Below are positions 31,976 through 42,829 of a DNA stretch of 64,000 nt, in pieces (position 1 is the stretch's first letter; each line of letters opens with the position of its first letter). Both the position numbers and the translations under genes were made by a program. Source of the stretch: Timema cristinae (lineage: Eukaryota > Arthropoda > Insecta > Phasmatodea > Timematidae); the NCBI GenBank assembly GCA_039000515.1, contig JBCFYV010000012.1:33336296-33400295 (forward strand), written 5' to 3'. The notes under the pieces were generated by a model. That model made no database searches. It was not told the origin of the DNA and saw only the letters and a program-made list of their open reading frames with translations.

Positions 31976-34670
31976 GTGAGCTCAAGCGGGATACAGAAAA
32001 TGGTTCATACCATATCTTTGGAGAGCGTCCAAAGAGGATACTTTTGTTTTGGTACTCAAGAAATCGAGTTGAAATTTAAAACTCTAAGATTTTGGATGAG
32101 ATACTTATTGTTATGCGGCAAGAAATCTCATTCCCAAATCAAGTTTAAATGTGAATGTTCCAACAATTCTTGTGAGCAGTTCAAAAGTGTAGTGAAAAAA
32201 TGTATCAATGGGAAAAGAGTCAACTATTCTCCAAGGGGATCATATGCAACAAGGTGTGAGGCATCTGTTTCTCATATTACTTCTGGCCAGTATCTATGGG
32301 TGGTACACAAAACAATGATGGATGAAAAAATTCCAGGTGTAAACCTATCATCATAAATTACTTTTATTATTAACAATCATTTTTATAAATCGTTTTGTGT
32401 AAATTGAATTATTTTCTAACGATCCTGACAAATCTCTCATTTTAATCCTAGGCGTATTACACAAACCAGTATGTGAAGAGAAAGTCTCAAGCATTAAAAC
32501 ATGCATGTAAAAGGCGCCTAAAATTCACAACGGAAGAAGGAAGAAAGCCTCCTGCTAAGAGGAAGAAGGTATCAAGTAGGCCTGACAAAGACTATGTTTA
32601 CTTGAAGATGAATACCTCCTTGCAATGAACAATGAACAGCTAGTAAAAAACATGCAATCATTCATAAACAATCTTTCTCTCACCAATGTCAAGAGGAACC
32701 AATTGGAACGGACACTGTGGAGCAGAGTAGCTGCCTTAAATAGAAAATTGAAATAAAGAGAGAATTACCACTTCAAATTTCAGAAAAATATGCCATTTTA
32801 AAACCATTGACATTAAGGAGAAAAACAGCCCATGCATTATTGTATGGCTCTGTAGGCACAAAAGCCATGCAATTTTGGCATAATGAATTGAACATATATG
32901 TGACTAACTGTGGACTCTTTGTGGACCAAAACCAACCTTTTCTCACAGCTAGTCCAGGGAAATATAGTGAAGTAATAAAAACTCTGAACATAGATAAAAA
33001 AATATAAAATATTAGCACCAAAGTTGTGTATATGAAAGAGTGTATTAAGTGCATATAGAAACAAATATTTTATTATTTCAGATAGTCCCACCAGTGACAA
33101 TGAAATCAATGAAATAAAGTGTCCTATGCCTATATCTGATTCTGAGAACCTTTTAAGCGCTGCAGCAAGTGGAGAGGTACAACAAAAGACTTAAATAAAT
33201 ATATGTAAAATGCATATAATTAATATAATAGTAGAAGGTAGTGGTGATTTAAAAGTTTGTTTTAAAACTAACTTTGTAATGTATATGCCATGCTCACTTT
33301 CATCAGAATGTAAGTAACAAGGTTGGGGTTAGCCTAGTGCAATGAGGGTGATTTTTTCCTTAAAAAGCAGGTCCATGAATATCCTTCATAATTATAAATG
33401 AGCATAATTTTTTTAGCCATGGATACTACACATGCGTATTGGTGTCATAAGAAAGAACATAAATTCTATTTTTAATAATGCAGTATGTCTGAGTATGGCA
33501 GGGATCAGTAGGTGGTGAGCACGTGTGTAGTAAAATGGTGATGACCTCGCAGCAACATAGCTGGTACAGCGTGTAATTGTTAAGACAATTAGTGTTTTAA
33601 CTGTCCATGGTGCCTTCAGACAGCAGTTTCAACATCAGGTACCCAGTGATAAGACGATTATTAAGTGGTACTCAAGACTTTCTAGAGATGGGGTGCATAT
33701 GTGATCAAAGGAAAGGCCATTCAGAGTGCCAGGCTGTCAATGCAGAAGTTGAACATGTCCAGGAGTCATTTGTATGGGAGCCCTAAGAAGTCTGTGTGCA
33801 GAGCTAGCCGGAAGTTTGAAGTACCTAGGTCCGCAGTGTATAAGACTTCACCCTTAACAAATTGCAACCGGACGACCCCCTAAAAGACTTGGTTTCTGTG
33901 AAAATTTACTGTCATTAATGGAGGATGAAAATTTGTTATTAAGAATCATTTTTAGTGGCGAGGCAACCTTCCATGTCAGTGAAGGGCGCTCAATGTCAGC
34001 CTATGAAGAAAAGAGAATCCCCTTGTTATGCAGGTTGAACAAGAGTACACAACTCCCCAAAAATCAATGTTTTTGTGTCATATCAAGGGCAGAGAGTGTA
34101 TGGTCCATTCATTCTTCTTGGAAAATACCTTTACTGGCTCCAAATCTGGATATGCTGGAGCGTGTATGGTGTGAGTGGGAGTAATCACCTTAATGTAGCC
34201 TGGGTAACACAAATGCCTGAATTAGGAACGAGTGTGTTTGAGTTGCTTTCTGATGACACCTTTCATGTCCATCCAACCCCTGACAGTAGCACCATGTATA
34301 TTTATAATCATGAAGGATATCCATTATTCATGGACATCCTGTATTGTTTTCTAATCTTTTATACATGCAATTTATGGATGCATTATATTTATTTAAATAC
34401 AGTCCTTATCCATTAGGTGTGTCCTCCTTATCCATTAGATTAGCCCATGTGCTAGAGTACAAGTTCATATATAAATAAATAATCTAAAATTTATTTTTTT
34501 TCTTTCTCAGATTGGATTTTGTGATTATGATGACAACACATTGATTTTAATGAAAAATAACAATTATTTCTTTCAAGTTCAAGGACAGTTGTGCGAAAAA
34601 AATGGCTTAGAATTGAGAAAACAAACAAGACAAAGACTTTTGCAGGAGAAAATGTGTCACAACTTGAAAG
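31976..34670 (+). pseudogene. Intron-bearing, frameshifted YqaJ-like nuclease gene
   Basis: Segments follow the order of animal proteins with a YqaJ (lambda-exonuclease-like, PD-(D/E)XK) domain. A first stretch at 31,976-32,335 has Cys/Lys-rich KFKCECSNNSCEQ. Then, after an AG at 32,451, RRLKFTTEEGRKPPAKRKK, and in a shifted frame LEDEYLLAMNN and FINNLSLTNVKRNQLE. KERITTSNF follows at 32,755-32,781. LLYGSVGTKAM and CGLFVDQNQPFLTASP lie in 32,807-32,970. An exon at 33,082-33,176 carries EIKC (33,111-33,122), and one at 34,511-34,670 carries QVQGQL (34,574-34,591). The EIK catalytic pair and motif QVQGQ are kept, but the usual D after ASP is G. There are at least three frame breaks. Splice sites GAG|GTACAA and TCTTTCTCAG|ATT agree in phase. 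A mariner-type element sits in the last intron. Likely a decayed copy of a mobile or virus-derived gene. Confidence 0.65.
33368..34341 (+). mobile_element. Mariner-type (IS630/Tc1) element with decayed transposase
   Basis: The ends are inverted repeats: CAGGTCCATGAATATCCTTC (33,368) and ATATCCATTATTCATGGACATCCTG (to 34,341), with TA following the right end. The interior reads, in shifting frames, PSDKTIIKWYSRLSRDG (helix-turn-helix), SPKKSVCRASRKFEVPRSAV (33,775-33,845), MEDENLLLRIIFSGEATFHVS (33,918-33,980) and INVFCVISR-type residues. IIFSGEATF replaces the usual IIFSDEATF, so the catalytic Asp is lost. The element lies inside an intron of the YqaJ-like pseudogene, in the same orientation. 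Confidence 0.75.
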
Positions 34671-34679
34671 GTATCTACT

Positions 34680-36200
34680 GTACTAAAAAGGGATATATAT
34701 CTCTCACTATAAGCCTATAAACTAATGTGTATCATTACTATACTTTATTAAATCAGGGAAAAATGTTTATATTAGGCCTAAGTTTAGCTACTGTTTAATA
34801 GATGGGTATTAGTTTAAGAGTTAAATATTGAAAGTAAAATGAAAGAATTACAAAAACCAAGTAGGCCTTTTATTTACATTTTATTATTTTATATAGACAA
34901 CTTACAGAATGTAGTAAACCCCCTATTCTGTCAAATTATTGGGACTTGGTAAACATAACTATAACTGTGGTGTGAAGTAAGGTTATAATATTTTCAATAT
35001 AAGCATGAGCCCACATAGCATTCTCAAAATACTTAGGAAGGGGGAAGTGAGGTTCGTAAGGGGAGTTTAAATGCTCCATAGCTTTAAACTACTGTGATGT
35101 GAGGTATTATAAAAGTTTTTCATTTGAATGAACATAAACTGTTTTTGACAATTATAAATATCTAATTTCTACAAGCCAAACATTTTCTTTAAAATTCAAC
35201 AATCTCACAAAATGGACATTTAGTGGTAATTTAACTAGGTTTAACTAGGATGACTGAGCAACATTGTTTTTTTTATAGCCGAGTGTTTTTTTTTACCATT
35301 TATCTACAAGTGAATTGCTGGTCAACTGCCTCTTATTCATTCTATTCATTTACTCTTAAGTTTTTGTTGCTTATACTGAAAAATGCTTTTGAGGTCCCTA
35401 GAAGGAAAGCTGCTTGTAAAGTATGCGAGTGTGTGTGTGTGTATATATATATCCCTAGAAGGAATAAACATAAGCTGCTTGTTAAGTATATATTATATAT
35501 AAAAATTTAAGTTAGGAAAATGTCCTTCAGTTGAACTATTTGTTTTTATTTCTCAAGGTTTACAAGGAGAGCTTGTTACCATAAATTGTAAATTATTGAT
35601 ACAAATTCCAATTATTAAAAAATGACATCAAGGAGGTGTGCATCCATAATTATTGATCTCTCAGATGAATCAGTGTCTGCAAACTAATTTAGTAACAATT
35701 TTAATCGATTATCTTTTTTTTTTTACATATTATGTTTTATTTTAAGACCTTCAGTCACATAGCTATAATTAGAGGGCTGATTTTGCCCTAAATGCCTTTT
35801 TTTATACCTATGCTTTGAAAAGTAGACTTTTGAGGAATAAGTTTATTTTCGATGATTGCGAAGATAGTGTGATGACTTTTATAGTGCTATAATTGCCATT
35901 TTGGTGTTTTAGGCCTATTTTACAATGGGATCCTTAAAGTGCCTTTTTCTATCTCTCTCTTCCCACACACCCTCTTTTTTCTTTCTAGATACTAGTGGTC
36001 CCCCCCCCCCCCCCATTCCTTCACTTCTAAGGTCACACCATGTGGATACTCGTGATAGGTAGGGAAAACCCAAGTGTCCAGTGGTCTGATAGGTTCAGAC
36101 TGGTCAGTCCCGCAACAAAGATTTTCTTCTGGCGCACAGCAATGTCAGTTCATTCAGTGGTGGTGTATATTACGCTGTTGTTAGATATGCATACCGTTCA
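34680..36200. other. Unannotated AT-rich DNA with microsatellites
   Basis: Contains a (GT)n-(AT)n tract at 35,429-35,451 flanked by a duplicated CCCTAGAAGGAA...GCTGCTTGT-AAGTAT block (35,396 and 35,452), plus a 14-nt poly-C at 36,001-36,014. No supported gene. Confidence 0.45.
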
Positions 36201-36240
36201 TTAATATTATTATTATTATTATTAGCACCGCATCTTACTA

Positions 36241-39200
36241 CAGGGTTCCTACAGTATTTGTAAAAATATTCTCCCTGACTTTTCCCTGACTTTCCCTGAT
36301 ATTTTCCCAAGTTCCCTGACCAATTTCTTTATTAAAATTTCCATTATAACTTTACGGTACTATACACGTGAAAATATTAATTTAAATAAATTTTATTTCG
36401 GCCTCCTCCCCCCTTACAGCCCACCTTGCCTCACCTCTCATGGAAGAATAAGAAAGCAGAAATCTTGCCAATCATTGAGGGAAAATGATGGAAAAATAAT
36501 CCCTATCAAAAATTTGTAACAAACTTGATTCCCTTTGGTATCATGTGCAGAAATACGTATTAAATAACAGGCCACTAAGAACATACTAAAGAGTTTGGTA
36601 TCATTACATTTTATTTTACCTAAAACTGTAACATTTCCTGAACTGAATTGCTTACCAACAGGAACTCTGTCTGCTTTCATATTATTCATGTCTCAAATCA
36701 ATTTTTATTTTTAATTAAAATTATCACTATAGTCATACAATAAGAAACTATGTTATATTTAATAAAGTGAAGCTTGCTTCTTCTTCAGTTCTTTCAACTC
36801 CACGTCTATTGCTTCTCGTTTCTCTTCAGTTGCCATCATTAATTTTTTTCTTTCTCCTTCTAAATCTTTAATTTGTATATCTAATTTCCTTTTTCTGCCT
36901 TCTTCTTGTCTTTTTCACTTTTTTTTTGCTTCTTCATCTCTAAGTATTTTATGATAGCGTTTCCGAGCACCTCTCACGTAATCCAACATCTTTTTTGCTA
37001 ATGTGTATATTTTTAATCCCTCCTGCTTCTTGTATCTCATCATGAATGTGACGCTGTGCAATGACTGTCTTTTCATGCATGTTTTTCAACCAGTAAAGAT
37101 TTATTGACTGAAAAAACAACCTTCAAAACAGTTGCATTCCCATGCGACAAGACAAGGCAAAATCTTTATTATTCCCAAGATGTTTGTAGTCTGCTTCTCC
37201 TATTAGAAAGCTACCATAAATAGTGTCAAGTCCTACTTCATCACTAAACTGATCACAAGGACGAAATATTTCTTGAAGCTCAGATTTTTTGAGGTTGCAA
37301 AAATGCAAGTATTCTTTCTTGGCATTTTTCAGCCAGAACATCATTTATGATGTTGGCATGGTTGAGTTCCTCCAAAAGAAAAGAAAATCTCTTCTGGGCC
37401 AGTTGAGGTGAATGTTGAATAACACAAGGATCCAATGAAGACAAAACCTCTCACAGCTTTCTGTTTTTAAGGGACTTTTTTCTTGTAGTTTTGCAATCAT
37501 GGTGGTTAACATACTGCGGCCACTCATGTATAAATTCTAATTTTTGTCTTTTCTGTTACTGTGATCGCAGTTTTTCCTAACAAACGTTTTGTTGCAAATC
37601 CTATATCAATAATTTTTGCTAAGGATCAAATTTTTCTGATTTTTTGTGTCAATAGACAGTAACTTTGGACCCGTTGCACTTCATAAGATCAGTTTCACAC
37701 AACGATTCATAAGGTATCTTAGAAGTTTCTCTACAGCTTCAAAAAGATATGGAGTCATTGGTTTTGATGTCTGGAACCGTTGCAGGAAAGGCTGACATTC
37801 ATCTGCAATTGTCTTGCGAACGCTAGTTTACAACTTTAGGAATGGATCACAGGCTGCTCTTTTCAGTGTCTCTACAGGTTTTGTTTTAGGAAGTTTTGCT
37901 TCTTTGAGAAACTTAATAACATGGTCCCAAATTTGTAATGCCCTTTGAAAGCACTTCGCATTCTCTAACCAACGCACACCACAGAACTTCAATGGAAAAG
38001 TTGTACACCCTGTCAACTGGGTGAACAATGCTCGACGAGCTGGAGAGTCAGTGAACAGGTAGTACATGTGACGTAATAAAGACTACTTTATATCCCAATC
38101 AACAGACTCTACTCTGTTCTCAAGGAACCATGAACAACATGAGCCCACATGTTCCCAGATTTAAGCAAACTACATACTTCATTGTCTGTTTACAGATTTG
38201 AGGTGTTCCTGAAGAAGTGTTATAAACTTTTAATTGACATTTGGGCCATCCATTGACACTTGTATCAACTTAGAGAGTGGAAAGAGGAGTAAATACCATC
38301 CAGAAAATGCTTCAGTAATTCTTCAGCAGTGCTCCTATCGAAAAACACCACTGTTTAAAGTAACGACTGATGACTTTATGATTTTCCTTGTCCCCCGAAT
38401 CTAATTACAATGTCCATCTGTCCTCTTTGAATAACTTTATTCAATGCCTCATCAAAACAAATTACAAAGTTGTTACAATGATTTTAGGCGGTCCAGTAAA
38501 ATTATTATGAAAGAATGGAGCCAAGCCATGCACAATGAAGTATGCAGCCTTGTTCCAACAAGGGTAAAGGCATTGGCGATGGAACACTCGGGAAACATCA
38601 ATTGAAAAAATTGTACTTAAATTATTGCACGAAATTGAAAGACATTTTTTTGTCAACAACTTGCATAGCCCAAATGACTTCCGCCTTAGTTATATTCATC
38701 TTTTATAAACAAAAGTGTTATGGTTTCTTTGAGGCATACACTAATTTCACTTTTAGCAACAGCTTCCTTCTGCGACGTTTACGATTTTCGATGAAACAGA
38801 AAAACTCTTCAAGCAACCAGCAGAATCATCACTAGGTAGAATGTTCTTTGTGTGCCAGAGATTCTCTTGAAACTGGGGAGCTCGATGAACCTGAATCACT
38901 TGACTTTTTTGAAAAAAAAAAAGTCAACAGAGAGCGTTGATTGTCAAAGTTTCAAGAGTTTTGATTATGAGTTGGTCCTTTTGCATGGGAAGCTAATGCT
39001 TGCTTTCCCATATTACTTAAGGTTTATAATTTTTTTGCACACTTTACAAAATGCCTGCAGCTTATTACTTTCAACACCACTTATCCAGTATGAGAATTCA
39101 GGAAAATGGTCTGGGCTTAGCCAGAGCTGGTTAAAAAACGGTTTTTTGTTTAGACATTGCTGTGTAGTCTAATCAGTCCTGGTGCACTGTATCAAACTAT

Positions 39201-39547
39201 AACGATTGACAAACCTTGAACAAGAAACAAAAACAAGTGAACACTAAAGTTAAAAGAATTGTCATGTGCAGGCTAGGAGACCCCTTGCGTTCACATCTGA
39301 AATAAAATGCTACCAAAACTTGTGTTAGGGCAAGTTTGAGCATTGGTAAGTGCCCCTCAGTTTCTTCATTGGGGGCAGTGGCTTATGACGCAGTAAATAG
39401 AAAAAATATTTTCTTTGTTTTTTCTAAAGTGTGACATGAAGACATGAATTGTCATTTTCCCTGACTTTCCCTGACCTTTTTAAAGCTTCCCTGACTTTCC
39501 CTGACTATTATTTTTTTCCCTGACTTTTCCAGAGCGTAGGAACCCTG
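36241..39547 (-). mobile_element. 3.3-kb hAT-like transposon, complete ends
   Basis: Terminal inverted repeats CAGGGTTCCTAC (36,241) and GTAGGAACCCTG (to 39,547) are flanked by TACTA on both sides (36,236-36,240; 39,548-39,552). Classic hAT elements duplicate 8 bp; 5 bp points to a hAT subgroup with shorter duplications or to a related lineage. TTCCCTGACTTT subterminal motifs occur at both ends but in the same, not inverted, orientation. The minus strand carries the transposase remnant. About 40 bases at each end are typical binding-site-rich transposon ends. Confidence 0.85.
36770..39180 (-). pseudogene. hAT-like transposase, near full length but frameshifted
   Basis: From about 39,130 down, the minus strand reads a zinc-finger-like SGVESNKLQAFCKVCKK, then KAEVIWAMQVVDKKMSF (about 38,690), CFDEALNKVIQRGQMDIVIR (about 38,400-38,460) and QWMAQMS (usually VSMDGPNVN). 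HVVHGSLRTE and then LFTDSPARRALFTQLTG, FPLKFCGVRWLENAK and RALQIWDHVIKFL follow (37,828-38,067). KLQEKSPLK (37,450-37,480), KKEYLHFCNLKKSEL (37,250-37,320) and a basic Lys/Glu-rich end near 36,790-37,000 complete it. This is the motif order of a widespread hAT-like family in invertebrates and fish, recalled from memory. Many single-base indels and some stops mean it is inactive. The family is usually about 700 residues, which fits the span. Confidence 0.75.
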
Positions 39548-40179
39548 TACTAACCCATTCAGGTTATACGCAGGTTCATTAATACTTCTTTGTATTGGGA
39601 CTAAGTGTAAATTATTGAACTAAGTTTGTAGAAATGCCTAAAGAGAAATCGTGTAAAAGTGTATTATTAAAAAGTGGATTGGGGTGATAGGAATTTCACA
39701 AAGGGGTGGCAAAAAAAATTTTCTGCAGGCAAAGTTCCAAAAAGGTAAAATTAACCTTTTCAAAAGGGGAAAGAAATTATTAATTTTGAAAGTCAAGGTT
39801 TTTATTAAATTTTTGGCTAAGTTTAAAAGTAGACCAAAATTTTTGCTATCGTTCAAACTAGGTTTCATTTATTATTGAAGGATTTCAATAACAAATTTTT
39901 AAATATTTATTAAAGCATAGCATAACAATCTTAAAAAAAAAAATCTTAGTTTTCTTGTTAGGAAAATTTTTTAAAATTTGTAAATTCCCATAATTTTTGG
40001 GGATGAAAATTTCCATATATAATATTTAGGTAAAATGTGGAAAAAATTTCAGTTAAAACAGAGGGGCCAACCCCCGCGGCAGGGTTTCCACGGAGGCATT
40101 TTAAGCATTTAAAGTCCCCATAATTAACAATAAAAATTTGATGAAAAAAAAATCACCTATTGGGCCAGGTAAATAAGTT

Positions 40180-41690
40180 TCTAAAAATGTTAGGTCTACT
40201 AAGTTGGTTGTCTTTTTGCTGTATTGTTTCCCGCTACTCAAGTTCTCTTTCCCCTTTCCACTACAACCCCAATCCCTTCTCCCCTTCTTTCCACCTCGAC
40301 TAGTCCGCAGTCAAGGACAATTCCTCGTCTGCACAAATCCATTTTTCTACTCAGTTTTGTTGTTTTGGTGCCGAACTGACTGGTCGTACTGTGTTATCCT
40401 CCGCGTAAAATATTTTTTTTCTATAGTGATTCACTTGCTGTTAGTATTTGTTTTTGTAATGCCCTTTTAAGTAATCCCATTTTCTTCCAAAAGGAGTACT
40501 AACGATATTGCCTTCGGGAGTTTAATAGTGAATGGGAAAAAAACATTTTTTTTACAAAAAGAAACTCTTCTAAACTGTGTGTTTGTTTGTGGAGCTAGTG
40601 TTGAAATTCCCCAAAAAAAGTTTAATCTAAATCGGATTCAAAACCCGATGCATCCCAAAAATTAATATAAAAATCCAATTGGCTCAGCATTAAAACAAAT
40701 TTTTAAATAAAAAAAAAAAAAAATTTCACTAACTGGGCAAACAAATGCTTTTTAAAACAAAACATTATCAGCTGGAACAATGGTCAAAGTTTTTTTATGA
40801 AATTGCCCCCATCTTGCCCAGAAAAAAAAAGCCATACTCCGAAGGAGAAATAAATAAAGCCAAGTCTAATGGCCTTCGCAAAAAACACTGTAGATCCCAA
40901 TGTCATTAAAAAAGTGGATGACGGGCACTTTCAAGAAATAAAAGTTATGCGGGGGGCGATGAATGTCTTGGGACGTTTTTCAAACAAGTAGTTTCGTGTA
41001 TCAATACTTGTAAAAAAACTTTTTATCGCCTTGGGATGAGGCTTGTGATATAAGTGACACTGCTCAACTTTGTGTTTATGTGTGGGGTATCAACGATCAA
41101 TTTGATGTCACTTTAAGAGGGTTCTAGACTTTCTCCAGTAGTTTTTTGTAAAGGGGAAATATTTTTGAAAGAAATAAAAAATTTGTCATTGAAAACAACA
41201 GTTTAGATTTGGGGATAAATTAGACAGTGTTTGTACGGATGGGCCCCGGCAATGACTGGCAAAGTAAAAGATTTTGTAGATTGTTGGAAGGTTATTTAAG
41301 CGTAAAGGTTTTTTAAAAACCACTGCATTATACTTCAAGAAGCCTTTTGTGCCAAAAAACTGAAATTCTCTTCTGTGCTCGATCCAGTGGTGCGATGTAA
41401 CAACAAGATCCGGCTAGGGCGCTAACAGAAGGGAATTCCATGAACTCCTTACAGAATCGGAAAATCAAACCCTGTGGTGAGCTTCTTGCTTTTTGTGTAG
41501 TGTCCGTTGATTGTCCCCAGGGAAAAGGCACTTGAGGGGAATTTTGAATTTAAAGGGGGATTTCTGAAAGTTTTTGGGAAGAAAATTGGGGAACTACCTG
41601 ATGATTGTAAAGCTTTTGAAGAATAAGACTGGCTATGGGAGTTTTGTTTTTCCGATGAACATTATGGGTCACCTTAACAAACTTGAATTT
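40180..41690. repeat. Copy of the flank of the 15.2-17.5 kb transposase-like locus
   Basis: Blocks from 14,960-15,530 recur in the same order: GGGATAAATTAGACAG, TTGTTGGAAGGTTATTT, ATCCAGTGGTGCGATGTAACAACAAG, TAGTGTCCGTTGATTGTCC and GAACTACCTGATGATTGTA. The minus-strand 15,223-15,525 tail of the protein is therefore partly present (about 41,330-41,620), but the catalytic part is missing. Repeat B follows directly. Confidence 0.65.
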
Positions 41691-41699
41691 AGAAATTTG

Positions 41700-42110
41700 A
41701 GGTAAAAATAAACATGTTTCCGACCCTATTCAGTTTCCTTCAGGTTTAAAGCAAAGCTTTACTTTTTGCTGGAAACATAATATTTTTCAAAATGACTCTC
41801 CCAATTTCCCCGAATGAAAACACTTCCAAAACTAATTAGTGGTGGGCTTCCAGGCTTTTAAAAAATTTCAAACATGCTATTTCCGATTTGAAAACTTTTT
41901 TGAAACTAGGTTTTCAGACTTCCAGGATTTAAAAGAGAAATGTTTAACTTTTCTTTAAAACCTTTTTCAATTTATATGGAGGAAAATGGTTTTCTACCCC
42001 CTTTTGACGGGACAAATTGAAATTCTTGAAAATTTAGAACAACCCCTTTCAATTCACAGCAATTTTCAAGGAAGTACTTGGGAATCCATCCAGAAAAAAT
42101 TTTCCGATAA
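41700..42110. repeat. Dispersed repeat B, copy 2
   Basis: Matches 20,780-21,145 block by block (TTTGAAACTAGGTTTTCAGACTTCCAGGAT, CAATTCACAGCAA and so on) with many indels. The frame 41,986-42,195 lies in this repeat and is not believed to be a gene. Confidence 0.65.
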
Positions 42111-42254
42111 TTTTCCCCATGACGGGCACGCCATTAAATTTCAATTGTTTTATTTTCACACCAAAACTGACATTACTGTAAAGGTAAGCGTATAATGGCT
42201 TAAAATAAAATAAATATTTTTAATATAAAAATCCTCTTTCAATAAGTGTTTAGT

Positions 42255-42825
42255 TTTTATTGACCGTAAGCCTTCAATCCTCTGCCAGGCTATACCTAGT
42301 TACTTTTAAAAACTACTCTTCTGAAGGGTTGGGCCAGGATGTAGGATGATCACTTTTCGGCCATTGAACCTAGTGAATGTAAGCCACCAATACTCCGCCA
42401 GATACACCTACAACTGTAACCATCACCCCTCAGCCAGGGTATATCTACAACTGTAAGCCATCATCTCAGCCAGGGTATACCTAGAAAATGTAAAGCACAC
42501 TCCTAGGACAGAGTATACCTAGCGACTGTAAGCTATCATCCTTACACAATTTACCTGGCTACTGTAAGCCACACTCCTCTACACAATTTACCTGGCTTTA
42601 CTGTAAGCTATCACTCCTCTACACAATTTACCGGCTACTGTAAGCTATACCCCTTTTCTCACAATTTCCCTGGCTACTGTAAGCCATCACTCCTCTACAC
42701 AATTTACCTGACTACCGTAAGCTATCACTCCTTACACAATTTACCTGGCTACTGTAACCATCACTCCTCTACACAATTTACCTGGCTACTGTAAGCCATC
42801 ACCCCTTTGCCTAGTGAATGTGCGA
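42255..42825. repeat. ~38-bp minisatellite, about 13 units
   Basis: Units of the form CTGTAAGCCATCACTCCTCTACACAATTTACCTGGCTA recur with a period of 36-40 bp. The left units carry a variant tail (CAGCCAGGGTATACCTAGA), the right ones ACACAATTTACCTGGCTA, so the array is built from two related unit types with an internal switch near 42,540. The irregular unit length probably reflects sequencing errors. Confidence 0.8.
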
Positions 42826-42829
42826 CCCC

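Larger units (their letters stand above)
36202..39585 (-). repeat. SINE with (AAT)n tail, split by the hAT-like element
   Basis: The (ATT)n tract and AGCACCGCATCTTACTA (36,205-36,240) belong to the tail end of the SINE seen at 9,343 and 29,878. The rest (ACCCATTCAGGTTATACGC) resumes at 39,553. Joined, the pieces give the family sequence apart from one extra A, so the SINE was there before the insertion. Confidence 0.8.

Noticed and set aside
32773..33109. Minus-strand frames
   Set aside because: They oppose the YqaJ-like exons, which carry the recognisable motifs on the plus strand.
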